Counted from the first letter of the stretch, positions 40,001 through 46,186 are shown. The stretch: DNA of 64,000 nt from Serratia sp. UGAL515B_01 (GCF_033095805.1 NZ_CP109901.1:868001-932000); one strand, 5' to 3'. Made by a program: numbers and translations. The notes: generated by a model from the letters alone, not told the origin.

Positions 40001-41786
40001 TATCGGCAATGGTCACATCAGGTACGCTGGAAACCAGCGTCACTGTGGTTGTCGCATTAGCCAGAGCTGTACCTTGTACGACGGTAGTAATATTGATGGT
40101 CCCCTTCACATTACCTGCGGTTAACGTAGCCAGGTAGACTCCTGGGTTTTCGGGGGATTCCGTCACGCGGCTTAGGGTATATTCTTGTGAGCCCGCTTGG
40201 CTTAACGTGTTGCCTGGAGCACTTGATATGCTCTGTGTACTGAGACGTGCTGCTCGGCGCTGAACAGGTACCGACACCGGCGCTTGAGGTTCGAACTGAC
40301 CCGTCAGTTGGATCTGTTCTGCAATGCCCGTAACGGGTTGTTGATTCGGGTCGCTCAAGGTCAGGACAACCGCCGTGGTTGATTGGCTGTCGGCAGGCAA
40401 TGTCGCCTGGGCAGACTGCAAGGTCGCCAGCATGCCATCAATCCCATACCCTGTTACGGTGATCTGTGTCTGGGCCACCTGGGATCGGTTACCGGCTTTA
40501 TCGTAGACCACCAGACTGAGTGGATAACTGTTGTTGCCGCCAGGAACGTAAGCAGGCAGGGTGACCTGCCAGTTATCCCCGCTACCGCTCATTTTGCCGT
40601 TAGCGGCGGTCAACAGGCTGTTATCCCATTCATAGCGTGCCACCCCATTCTTACTGGTGGTTTTGACCTGTAATGAGAGGGTCTGCCCGGCCGTTCCCTG
40701 CAGCATGGGAGGCAGTGAGACGCTGAGTTGAATTTGTTCCTGATACTGCAAGACGATTTCATTATTACGATCGACCAGCTCATAACGGCTACCCGCCATG
40801 CTGCGCTTGGCGGCGACATTCGACGCCTGGATCTGTTTTGTGAGAGACCGACCAAAAGCATAATTAAACGCAAGATTAAACCGGGTGTCCTGCATCCCTT
40901 GAGTGCCTTTCTTATGGTCAACGCCGAATGTTACCAGGGGGATAGGGGTATAATTGACGCCAAAGGTGATGGCATTGGGGTTAGGCTGGAATTTATCTTT
41001 GCCGAACAGCCTGACATTATCGCCAAAATATTTCTCGTAGACTAATTTACCGCCTAATTGAGGTAGTGAGGGGAGATACCCTTCAGCACGTACATCAAAA
41101 CCGTTGGCCGCTTTTTCATTGTATCCATGGCGTTTTTTGGAATCCCGCCAACCCTCCAGGGCCAGATAGGTATTCGTGGAGAGCCGCAGGTTATCGCGCA
41201 TGTATTCAGCCCCTAACCCACCGCGGGAATGATGCCCCTGAACATCGCGGTCGAGAAACAGGTTGTAGCCGAACATCTGGCTGACAAGAAAATGGCGTTT
41301 TCCCACCCCCAGGTTCAAGGTAAGGTTACCCTCCGTATTTCTACGGAACCCTAACTGGCTGAAAATAAGGGCGCTGGGGGTATCTTCGAGGACAAAAAGG
41401 GCATCCGCCTGGCTGCCATTCAGCGTCAGTTCATCGTTAAGGTTCAACTGCACTCTGGCACTGCCAAACTGGCTCAGCCATTGCTCTAATGCTTGGTTAC
41501 CTTTGCTGGTGGTGACCCCCCGAGCGAGGTTTTCAGCCGATTTTGTCGCATCGTTACTGGTGAGTATGTTGGCCAAGCGGGAGGCTGCATTTGCTGTGGC
41601 TTGTTCCGCAGCGGAAGCCGAACGTTTTCTCTCCGTGGCTTCCGCCATGACGGCGGGGGTAAACAGGACGCCCAGTGGAAATAAGGTTTGCGTAGTAACG
41701 TTAGCAAAGGATAATGAAAGGTAAAGCTTTGCTTTTTTAAAATATTTTCTGATGGCTTTAGATTTTGAAAGGAGACGTTTTTTCAT
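31098..41786 (-). CDS. Giant inverse autotransporter adhesin with 26 Ig-like repeats
   Basis: Adhesin of 3562 residues. The basic N-terminus and signal peptide are cut near PAVMA (residue 48). The barrel domain spans about 70-340 (LEQWLSQFGSARVQLNL, KAANGFDVRAEGYLPSLPQL, AGSRYELVDRNNEIVLQYQE), then an Ig-like linker region to about 592. Residues about 593-3244 are 26 near-identical 102-residue Big_1 repeats, each with DNSLTAG, VVDANGNPVP(D/N)YEVTFTV and SDQAGTVTVTTSVGGKDVSV or close variants. A 27th diverged repeat, a Big_2-like domain (TWSSANTGIATVNSAGIIS) and a C-terminal beta domain similar to that of the adhesin at 21853 follow (DGYTIQGYEVYGS). If extended at roughly 4 nm per domain it would reach over 100 nm. 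No LysM is seen. The ribosome site is weak (GGGG). Confidence 0.9.
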   Translation of the reverse strand: MKKRLLSKSKAIRKYFKKAKLYLSLSFANVTTQTLFPLGVLFTPAVMAEATERKRSASAAEQATANAASRLANILTSNDATKSAENLARGVTTSKGNQALEQWLSQFGSARVQLNLNDELTLNGSQADALFVLEDTPSALIFSQLGFRRNTEGNLTLNLGVGKRHFLVSQMFGYNLFLDRDVQGHHSRGGLGAEYMRDNLRLSTNTYLALEGWRDSKKRHGYNEKAANGFDVRAEGYLPSLPQLGGKLVYEKYFGDNVRLFGKDKFQPNPNAITFGVNYTPIPLVTFGVDHKKGTQGMQDTRFNLAFNYAFGRSLTKQIQASNVAAKRSMAGSRYELVDRNNEIVLQYQEQIQLSVSLPPMLQGTAGQTLSLQVKTTSKNGVARYEWDNSLLTAANGKMSGSGDNWQVTLPAYVPGGNNSYPLSLVVYDKAGNRSQVAQTQITVTGYGIDGMLATLQSAQATLPADSQSTTAVVLTLSDPNQQPVTGIAEQIQLTGQFEPQAPVSVPVQRRAARLSTQSISSAPGNTLSQAGSQEYTLSRVTESPENPGVYLATLTAGNVKGTINITTVVQGTALANATTTVTLVSSVPDVTIADNSLTAGNAGSTVADGTTSNPVSLPVVDANGNPVPDYEVTFTVTKPDGTQENVTVKTDANGMATLPVTSDQAGTVTVTTSVGGKDVSVELGFIADSSSATIADNSLTAGNPGSTVADGKASNPVTLPVVDANGNPVPNYEVTFTVTKPDGTQENVTVKTDANGMATLPVTSDQAGTVTVTTSVGGKDVSVELGFTADSSTATVADNSLTAGNPGSTVADGKASNPVTLPVVDANGNPVPDYEVTFTVTQPDGSDSTVTVKTDANGMATLPVTSDQAGTVTVTTSVGGKDVSVELGFTADSSTATVADNSLTAGNVGSTVADGKASNPVTLPVVDANGNPVPDYEVTFTVTQPDGSDSTVTVKTDANGMATLPVTSDQAGTVTVTTSVGGKDVSVELGFTADSSTATVADNSLTAGNAGSTVADGKTSNPVTLPVVDANGNPVPDYEVTFTVTQPDGSDSTVTVKTDANGVATLPVTSEQAGTVTVTTSVGGKDVSVELGFTADSSTATVADNSLTAGNPGSTVADGKASNPVTLPVVDANGNPVPDYEVTFTVTQPDGSDSTVTVKTDANGMATLPVTSDQAGTVTVTTSVGGKDVSVGLDFIADSSSATIADNSLTAGNPGSTVADGKASNPVTLPVVDANGNPVPDYEVTFTVTKPDGTQENVTVKTDTNGVATRLVTSDQAGTVTVTTSVGGKDVSVELGFTADSSTATVADNSLTAGNPGSTVADGKASNPVTLPVVDANGNPVPNYEVTFTVTKPDGTQENVTVKTDANGMATLPVTSDQAGTVTVTTSVGGKDVSVELGFTADSSTATVADNSLTAGNPGSTVADGKASNPVTLPVVDANGNPVPDYEVTFTVTQPDGSDSTVTVKTDANGMATLPVTSDQAGTVTVTTSVGGKDVSVELGFTADSSTATVADNSLTAGNVGSTVADGKASNPVTLPVVDANGNPVPDYEVTFTVTQPDGSDSTVTVKTDANGMATLPVTSDQAGTVTVTTSVGGKDVSVELGFTADSSTATVADNSLTAGNAGSTVADGKTSNPVTLPVVDANGNPVPDYEVTFTVTQPDGSDSTVTVKTDANGVATLPVTSEQAGTVTVTTSVGGKDVSVELGFTADSSTATVADNSLTAGNPGSTVADGKASNPVTLPVVDANGNPVPDYEVTFTVTQPDGSDSTVTVKTDANGMATLPVTSDQAGTVTVTTSVGGKDVSVGLDFIADSSSATIADNSLTAGNPGSTVADGKASNPVTLPVVDANGNPVPDYEVTFTVTKPDGTQENVTVKTDTNGVATRLVTSDQAGTVTVTTSVGGKDVSVELGFTADSSTATVADNSLTAGNPGSTVADGKASNPVTLPVVDANGNPVPNYEVTFTVTKPDGTQENVTVKTDANGMATLPVTSDQAGTVTVTTSVGGKDVSVELGFTADSSTATVADNSLTAGNPGSTVADGKASNPVTLPVVDANGNPVPDYEVTFTVTQPDGSDSTVTVKTDANGMATLPVTSDQAGTVTVTTSVGGKDVSVELGFTADSSTATVADNSLTAGNVGSTVADGKASNPVTLPVVDANGNPVPDYEVTFTVTQPDGSDSTVTVKTDANGMATLPVTSDQAGTVTVTTSVGGKDVSVELGFTADSSTATVADNSLTAGNAGSTVADGKTSNPVTLPVVDANGNPVPDYEVTFTVTQPDGSDSTVTVKTDANGVATLPVTSEQAGTVTVTTSVGGKDVSVELGFTADSSTATVADNSLTAGNPGSTVADGKASNPVTLPVVDANGNPVPDYEVTFTVTQPDGSDSTVTVKTDANGMATLPVTSDQAGTVTVTTSVGGKDVSVELGFTADSSTATVADNSLTAGNAGSTVADGKTSNPVTLPVVDANGNPVPDYEVTFTVTQPDGSDSTVTVKTDANGMATLPVTSDQAGTVTVTTSVGGKDVSVGLDFIADSSSATIADNSLTAGNAGSTVADGKASNPVTLPVVDANGNPVPDYEVTFTVTQPDGTQENVTVKTDANGVATLPVTSEQAGTVTVTTSVGGKDVSVGLDFIADSSSATIADNSLTTGNAGSTVADGKASNPVTLPVVDANGNPIPDYEVTFTVTQPDGSDSTVTVKTDANGMATLPVTSDQAGTVSVTTSVGGKDVSVELGFTADSSTATVADNSLTAGNPGSTVADGKASNPVTLPVVDANGNPVPNYEVTFTVTKPDGTQENVTVKTDTNGVATRLVTSDQAGTVTVTTSVGGKDVSVELGFTADSSTATVADNSLTAGNAGSTVADGKASNPVTLPVVDANGNPVPDYEVTFTVTQPDGSDSTVTVKTDANGMATLPVTSDQAGTVTVTTSVGGKDVSVELGFTADSSTATVADNSLTAGNPGSTVADGKASNPVTLPVVDANGNPVPDYEVTFTVTQPDGSDSTVTVKTDANGMATLPVTSDQAGTVTVTTSVGGKDVSVELGFTADSSSATIADNSLTTGNAGSTVADGKASNPVTLPVVDANGNPVPDYEVTFTVTQPDGTQENVTVKTDANGMATLPVTSDQAGTVTVTTSVGGKDVSVELGFTADSSTATVADNSLTAGNPGSTVADGKASNPVTLPVVDANGNPVPNYEVTFTVTQPDGTQENVTVKTDTGGIATLPVTSDQAGTVTVTTSVGGKDVSVELGFIADSSTPTVTDSAMTVSNTGYTLADSKSSNNVTLLVTDANGNPLPNYEVTFTTTSVAGVPSNNALKTDVNGQATLAITSGSAGTVTVSAKVGERNTSVKVSFVSFELSPANKKIAEKSSYQLSLYLIDGKGNNTLIKNGITWSSANTGIATVNSAGIISAVASGSANIKATGTYEGMKFDVNTSLEVLPLVYSKAYGAARTGDQQGTLIIQAPDYFIPMTCGWLVANMGGVGGNGPTKIDVDNTDMLAKIKIFSGYSSGWGGIVIGRLVFVYKDGTSVTCGSNPQGDIPTLTEEEFVIKDGYTIQGYEVYGSKVIHQVKFITAYSG
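32054..40009 (-). repeat. 26 tandem 306-bp repeats with higher-order 1836-bp periodicity
   Basis: Unit length is 306 bases (102 codons). Unit 1 (N-terminal) is 39704-40009 and unit 26 is 32054-32359. Variable signatures (Asn-Ala/Pro/Val-Gly start, QPDGSDST or KPDGTQEN, GMATLPV or GVATRLV, ELGFTADSSTATV or GLDFIADSSSATI) show that units 2-7, 8-13 and 14-17 follow the same order. They thus form six-unit blocks of 1836 bases at 37868-39703, 36032-37867 and 34196-36031. Units 18-19 break the pattern. Substitutions between blocks are very few by eye. Confidence 0.92.
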
Positions 41787-42562
41787 CTTGATTGCCCCAT
41801 TCTAATTAACTGACACAGCAAGTCACGTTGGGTACTCGATGGTTTAAGGCAGTGCAGATGGTTTTAATTAATTACTGATGATGCCGTGATGCTCTAAATT
41901 TGCTCTGACGCTGAGACTCAAGCCACTAGGTAGCGTGCGTATTATTCAGGTGTATTGGGAGAGCAAAGCAACCTCATTATCCAAATACAAGCCCGAGCTC
42001 AGGTAAGAATCGCTTGGTCTTTGCGTTGGTTTGGCACACTAAATTATATATTTAAGTTATTGTTTTTAAATTTAAAATAAATGTCATCGCCACTCGGTTA
42101 TAATGAGAGTACGAAGCCTGATTGAGGACCAAGGTTATTGAGTAAAAAGTAATTTGGAGAAAGCTCTTAAGAGAATAGTCGGAATTATTTTCTGTTGCGT
42201 ATAAGCTGTAAGATGTTGCATAAGATAATTTTTTTACCGAATGTAATTGCTTTTTTTATTTAAAAAAATCAATAACTTAATTTATATTAATGCTATTTTT
42301 TGAAATAAATTGATACAATAAATATTATTTTAATGGTTGTCTTCTACACGATATCGTGAAATGGCGTAAGACCATTATACTTCTGGCGTAGGCGGTGTGC
42401 GCGGTGTATGACGTCTTCTACTTAGCCTAAGTTTATCAGGGGCATTCGTTTAATCATCATTTATGCTGATTATCCGTATAACTCTGTTGGCGTTATTCAG
42501 TAAATTACTTATATTTTCAATGACTTTAAATACCAACTCGCGCTTTATTGGACTGTGATACT
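41787..42562. other. AT-rich region upstream of the giant adhesin gene
   Basis: No gene seen. 42030-42340 is very rich in A and T, which is typical of H-NS-bound acquired DNA. The promoter of the minus-strand adhesin must lie here, but I could not fix it. Confidence 0.4.
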
Positions 42563-42829
42563 AGCCTGTGTCCCTTAACTGTCCGTGGTGCCGTCGCAGC
42601 TCCAAAAGCCCATTATCAAGGCGGAGGGGGAAGGGCAGAGTGGTCCCCTGTTCAAGCCCGACAACGCAGAGAATGGGCTTTTGGAGCACCACCCTACGTG
42701 CTGACGCCATTTGCGCGCATTGCTGCGTTGTTCGCCGCTTATTGGGTCCACCCAACCCCACGGTTCACGCCTTGCTCTGCGCGTAAATGATCGCCAGCGG
42801 CGCTCGCGCACAGTTAAGGGATACAGCCT
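42563..42829. mobile_element. MITE-like 267-bp element with inverted ends
   Basis: The terminal 20 bases are inverted repeats with 18 matches (42563-42582 AGCCTGTGTCCCTTAACTGT and 42810-42829 ACAGTTAAGGGATACAGCCT). Inside is a perfect 16-bp inverted repeat, GCTCCAAAAGCCCATT / AATGGGCTTTTGGAGC (42599-42614 and 42672-42687). It is GC-rich in an AT-rich setting and holds no credible gene. Related end sequences recur at 45285-45320 and 57030-57042. Confidence 0.5.
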
Positions 42830-42900
42830 CGCGGTAAGATGGCCGTTTTAAACGGGCTCATTCATATAGTATGCTCCTTTTAATTAACCTATAGGTAAAT

Positions 42901-43011
42901 CGGAGCAGTTACCGGGTTTTTGTAACAGTGCTTGGTCACGAGTATCTTGAAGAACTGACGAAATATCGCGATAATCCGCTCATCAGCGATGCTGAAACAG
43001 ACATCGAATAA
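42901..43011 (+). pseudogene. Decayed small ORF before speB
   Basis: An open frame ending in VTVLGHEYLEELTKYRDNPL and a short acidic tail stops at 43011, exactly where a strong terminator begins, but it has no credible start. A TAG lies in frame just upstream, and the +1 frame upstream reads GKSEQLPGF, as if one frameshift split the gene. The sequence has the look of a short antitoxin-like C-terminus, which is only an impression. No partner toxin is visible. Confidence 0.35.
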
Positions 43012-43053
43012 ATCCCTTCCTCGTCGGGTTAACGACGCGGGAGGGATTTTTTT
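43010..43053 (+). terminator. Rho-independent terminator before speB
   Basis: AAATCCCTTCC pairs with GGGAGGGATTT (43010-43020 and 43039-43049, one mismatch), followed by T to 43053. It isolates speB from anything upstream. Confidence 0.85.
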
Positions 43054-43103
43054 ATCGCCAAACGTTCGGCTACGGACGAACCGTTGAAATATGAGGGTTT
43101 ACT

Positions 43104-44024
43104 ATGAGTACCTTAGGCCATCAGCTCGATAATTCTTTAGTGTCTAACGCCTTTGGTTTCCTGCGCTTTCCGCTGAACTTCATGCCCTACGACAGCGATG
43201 CAGAGTGGGTGATCACCGGTATTCCATTCGATATGGCCACTTCTGGCCGCGCCGGTGGACGTCATGGCCCAGCCGCGATCCGTCAGGTATCGACCAACTT
43301 GGCATGGGAAGGTGCACGCTGGCCGTGGAACTTCGATCTTCGCGATCGCCTGAGGGTGGTTGACTGTGGCGATATCGTGTTTAACTTTGGTGATGCGCAA
43401 GACATGAGCGACAAGCTACAGGCTCATGCTGAAAAACTGCTGAAAGCGGGCAAGCGTATGCTTTCTTTTGGTGGTGATCACTTTGTCACGTTGCCCCTGT
43501 TGCGCGCTCATGCCAAACATTTTGGCAAAATGGCACTGGTGCATTTTGATGCGCATACCGATACCTATGCTAACGGCAGTAAGTTTGACCATGGCACCAT
43601 GTTCTTCCATGCGCCGAACGAAGGGCTGATCGACCCCAAGCACTCTGTACAGATCGGCATTCGTACCGAGTTCGATCGTGACAATGGTTTCACCGTATTG
43701 GATGCGGCGCAGGTTAACGATCGTAGCGTGGACGATCTGCTGGTTCAGATCAAACAAATCGTTGGCGATATGCCGGTGTATATGACCTTCGACATCGACT
43801 GTCTGGATCCCGCTTTTGCACCGGGTACCGGTACCCCGGTGATTGGCGGTCTGACCTCCGATCGTGCGTTGAAACTGGTGCGTGGTATGCAGTCACTGAA
43901 TATTGTTGGTATGGATGTGGTAGAAGTTGCACCGGCATACGATCAGTCAGAGATCACTGCGCTGGCGGCGGCGACATTGGGTCTGGAAATGCTGTATCTG
44001 CAGGCGGCTAAAAAGCAGGGGTAA
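43104..44024 (+). CDS. speB: Agmatinase
   Basis: Dimanganese ureohydrolase that splits agmatine into putrescine and urea, completing the route begun by SpeA. Metal-binding motifs are [17 protein letters not shown] and [17 protein letters not shown]. The 306 residues equal the E. coli length. ATG 43104 follows GAGGG. In E. coli speB lies just behind speA. Here more than 23 kb and a terminator separate them, so speB needs its own promoter. Confidence 0.96.
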   Translation: MSTLGHQLDNSLVSNAFGFLRFPLNFMPYDSDAEWVITGIPFDMATSGRAGGRHGPAAIRQVSTNLAWEGARWPWNFDLRDRLRVVDCGDIVFNFGDAQDMSDKLQAHAEKLLKAGKRMLSFGGDHFVTLPLLRAHAKHFGKMALVHFDAHTDTYANGSKFDHGTMFFHAPNEGLIDPKHSVQIGIRTEFDRDNGFTVLDAAQVNDRSVDDLLVQIKQIVGDMPVYMTFDIDCLDPAFAPGTGTPVIGGLTSDRALKLVRGMQSLNIVGMDVVEVAPAYDQSEITALAAATLGLEMLYLQAAKKQG

Positions 44025-44154
44025 CTATACCCATCGTCTTCCAAGCTACAGCGCTGTTACCTGCATTCGCTCACCTCAGTCACTTACCCAAAAGTAAGCT
44101 CCTGGGGATGAGTAAGCTTGTTGCCTCGCTGTAGCATGAAATCCATAGGGTATA
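44025..44154. repeat. ERIC (IRU) repeat, first of a back-to-back pair
   Basis: It runs from CTATACCCATCG to CATAGGGTATATA with the core CAGTCACTTACCCAAAAGTA followed by AGCTCCTGGGG. It begins right after the speB stop, so it may form the 3' end of that mRNA. Confidence 0.85.
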
Positions 44155-44279
44155 TACCCTTCATACTTCAAGTTGCTTGGGTGTTGGCTGCGTTCGTTCA
44201 CCCTAGTCACATAGTTATCTATGCTCCTAGGGCCTCACTCAGTTGCCGCCTACAAGCAACTCGAATTTTTTGGGTATAG
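44150..44279. repeat. ERIC (IRU) repeat, second of a back-to-back pair
   Basis: It runs from GTATATACCCTTCATACTTC to TTTTTTGGGTATAG. The core is diverged (CCTAGTCACATAGTTATCTA then TGCTCCTAGGG). It shares its left TATA bases with the preceding element. Confidence 0.85.
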
Positions 44280-44365
44280 CGAGATAAAGGAATGAAGGTT
44301 GCAAAAATCTCTATCTATCAGCCCATAATATCAGTTTGCCTGTATTTCGCGTTTACGGAGGAACC

Positions 44366-45232
44366 GTGCTGACAAAACCATCTATACGGCTTAATAAATA
44401 TATCAGCGAGAGCGGAATTTGTTCTCGTCGCGATGCCGATCGTTATATCGAACAAGGTAATGTCTTTATCAATGGTAAGCGTGTTGCGCTTGGTGACAGA
44501 GTGTTTGCTGGTGATATTGTCAAAGTTAACGGTCAGATAATCGAACCTCGCAACGAAGAGAACCTGATCTTTATTGCGCTGAACAAACCGGTTGGCATTG
44601 TCAGCACAACGGAAGACAGCGAAAAAGACAATATTGTCGATTTCGTCAATCACAGCACGCGTATTTTTCCTATCGGGCGGCTTGATAAAGATTCCCAGGG
44701 GCTGATTTTCCTCACCAACCATGGCGATCTGGTAAACAAAATCCTGCGAGCGGGAAATGACCATGAGAAGGAATACCTGGTCACGGTCAACAAACCGGTG
44801 ACGGACGAGTTTGTCCGTGGTTTGGCGGCGGGTGTGCCAATGCTGGGTACGGTAACCAAAAAATGTAAGGTGAAGAAGGAAGCCCCTTTTGTGTTTCGTA
44901 TCGTCCTGGTACAAGGGCTGAACCGTCAGATCCGTCGTATGTGCGAGCATTTTGGCTATGAGGTGACCAAGCTTGAACGCATTCGAATCATGAATGTGGG
45001 CCTGGCTGGTTTACCATTGGGAGAATGGCGCGATCTCACCGATGATGAATTGGTTGAGCTGTTTAAAATGATCGAAGGTTCATCGTCTGAGGAAAAACCG
45101 AACAAGAAAGCCAAACCGGCAGTGAAGAAACCCGCTGCTGGCAGTGGGCAGAAGAAGGCCGACAAACCCGCTGGTAACCCGGCTACACGCAAGCGTTTTA
45201 CTCAGCCTGGACGTAAAAAGAAAGGGCGCTGA
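44366..45232 (+). CDS. rluF: 23S rRNA pseudouridine(2604) synthase
   Basis: Makes pseudouridine 2604 in 23S rRNA. It has an S4 RNA-binding domain at residues about 5-65 ([20 protein letters not shown]) and an RsuA-type catalytic domain with Asp in [18 protein letters not shown], followed by [15 protein letters not shown]. The C-terminal tail is Lys/Pro/Ala-rich as in E. coli RluF. I use GTG 44366 ([12 protein letters not shown]) because GGAGG lies 4 bases before it. An earlier in-frame start at 44336 has no match. Length is 288 against 290 residues in E. coli. Confidence 0.93.
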   Translation: MLTKPSIRLNKYISESGICSRRDADRYIEQGNVFINGKRVALGDRVFAGDIVKVNGQIIEPRNEENLIFIALNKPVGIVSTTEDSEKDNIVDFVNHSTRIFPIGRLDKDSQGLIFLTNHGDLVNKILRAGNDHEKEYLVTVNKPVTDEFVRGLAAGVPMLGTVTKKCKVKKEAPFVFRIVLVQGLNRQIRRMCEHFGYEVTKLERIRIMNVGLAGLPLGEWRDLTDDELVELFKMIEGSSSEEKPNKKAKPAVKKPAAGSGQKKADKPAGNPATRKRFTQPGRKKKGR

Positions 45233-45284
45233 TGGTTGAGCATTTTAGCGTTAGTGACCGATTAGCCGCGCTCTTTAATTCCCT

Positions 45285-45320
45285 GGCAGCGGCGCTCACG
45301 TACAGTTAAGGGGCACAGCC
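45285..45320 (+). repeat. Copy of the MITE-like end sequence
   Basis: About 36 bases, including GCGGCGCTCACGTACAGTTA followed by AGGGGCACAGCCT, match the right end of the element at 42563-42829 at most positions. A solo end. Confidence 0.5.
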
Positions 45321-45340
45321 TAGTATTTATTAAGGCGATT

Positions 45341-45386
45341 AACGCCCTTGGTCAGTGATGGCCAAGGGCGTTTTGCTTTTGTTTTT
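45341..45386 (+). terminator. Rho-independent terminator after rluF
   Basis: AACGCCCTTGG / CCAAGGGCGTT (45341-45351 and 45362-45372), with loop TCAGTGATGG and a T-rich tail. Confidence 0.9.
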
Positions 45387-45468
45387 TCCTATCAGTGCAT
45401 CTTTTGTGATCTATTCCTCAGTTGTAACTTTTAAATAACCAACTTTTAACAAACTCTCCATTGTCGAC

Positions 45469-45496
45469 TTGACGAAAGATTCGCCAGACCTATATT
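45469..45496 (+). promoter_or_regulatory. Promoter of the catabolic operon
   Basis: TTGACG, 16 bases, TATATT is a good sigma-70 match placed 62 bases before the first gene, and 24 bases before a perfect palindrome. Confidence 0.65.
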
Positions 45497-45519
45497 GAGA
45501 GTATTAAATAAGAAACTGA

Positions 45520-45535
45520 GTTTCATATATGAAAC
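45520..45535. promoter_or_regulatory. Candidate operator of the catabolic operon
   Basis: GTTTCATATATGAAAC is a perfect 16-bp palindrome just downstream of the predicted transcription start. Position and symmetry fit a repressor site. The IclR-family regulator coded at 48031 is the natural candidate. I found no second exact copy before 49082. Confidence 0.5.
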
Positions 45536-45557
45536 AATCAGATAGGGGATAAAAGTA

Positions 45558-45875
45558 ATGAGCTGGAAGAACGTGTGCGAAGTGTCTCAGGTTAAAGAAG
45601 ATTTTCCTTTCTCTGCGAATGTAGAGGGAAAAGAGGTCGGCGTTTATTTGATTGATGGTCAATATTACGCGCTGGAAGACGTTTGTCCGCATGCCTATGC
45701 CTTGCTCAGCCAAGGGTTTGTTGATAACGGAAAAGTTGAGTGCCCACTGCACGAAGCCGTGTTCGATGTGCGTAGCGGTAAATGCCTGCGTGAGCCGGGT
45801 GGCCGTGATCTGCAAACCTACCCTACCCGTGTGATCGATAATCAAATCCAAATCACCTTTATCGCGGAGGAATAA
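45558..45875 (+). CDS. Rieske-type ferredoxin of an oxygenase system
   Basis: Small electron carrier of 105 residues that should pass electrons from the reductase at 50020 to the oxygenase at 46206. The Rieske cluster ligands are Cys43/His45 (CPHAYALL) and Cys62/His65 (CPLHEAVFD). It resembles the ferredoxins of aromatic-ring dioxygenases rather than the membrane Rieske protein. The gene is the first of the operon and ends 2 bases before the next start. Confidence 0.88.
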   Translation: MSWKNVCEVSQVKEDFPFSANVEGKEVGVYLIDGQYYALEDVCPHAYALLSQGFVDNGKVECPLHEAVFDVRSGKCLREPGGRDLQTYPTRVIDNQIQITFIAEE

Positions 45876-45877
45876 GT

Positions 45878-46186
45878 ATGCAGCATATTGCCGATTTCAA
45901 CCCCTGGCTGCCGGATACCCAACAGGTAACTCCTGATCGTGTTGGAGGTAATGGCCAAATCCACCACCCTGGCAAGTTTCAAAATGTGATCTGGCAAACC
46001 CGTGCACGTGTGCCAGACGGGTTTGAAACTGCGCTGGTGTCGGCATTGGAAGAGATCTTCGAACAGGGAGCTGAAGAACTGGATCAGATCGTCAGCGCAC
46101 TCAATCAGCGTCGCCTTTTCGATAGAAATGGTCAGCCGTGGAATGAAACCGCATTCCGTGAGTTTCTTCGCGTTAACGGTTTCTGA
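45878..46186 (+). CDS. Small protein with recombinase-like helix-turn-helix, in Rieske operon
   Basis: The 102 residues have an N-terminal half without recognisable domain (starts MQHIADFNPWLPD) and a C-terminal half that resembles the small helix-turn-helix of serine recombinases (ALNQRRLFDRNGQPWNETAF). It lacks the catalytic part of a recombinase. Its place between the ferredoxin and the oxygenase genes, with tight spacing on both sides, suggests an accessory or small structural role in the oxygenase rather than DNA recombination. This role is inference. Confidence 0.65.
   Translation: MQHIADFNPWLPDTQQVTPDRVGGNGQIHHPGKFQNVIWQTRARVPDGFETALVSALEEIFEQGAEELDQIVSALNQRRLFDRNGQPWNETAFREFLRVNGF

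Noticed and set aside
32054..40009. CRISPR-like regular repeats
   Set aside because: Units are 306 bases with no unique spacers and are in frame with a protein domain.
32205..40124. 2639-codon plus-strand frame and many 97-codon frames at 306-bp spacing opposite the giant adhesin
   Set aside because: Their translations are Gly/Asp/Arg/Val- or Thr/Ser-rich low-complexity strings caused by the repeat being a multiple of three. The minus-strand protein has a signal peptide, a barrel domain and Ig domains, so it is the real gene.
42548..42811. Overlapping 60-80-codon frames on both strands
   Set aside because: They fall within the inverted-repeat element and have no ribosome sites or family features.
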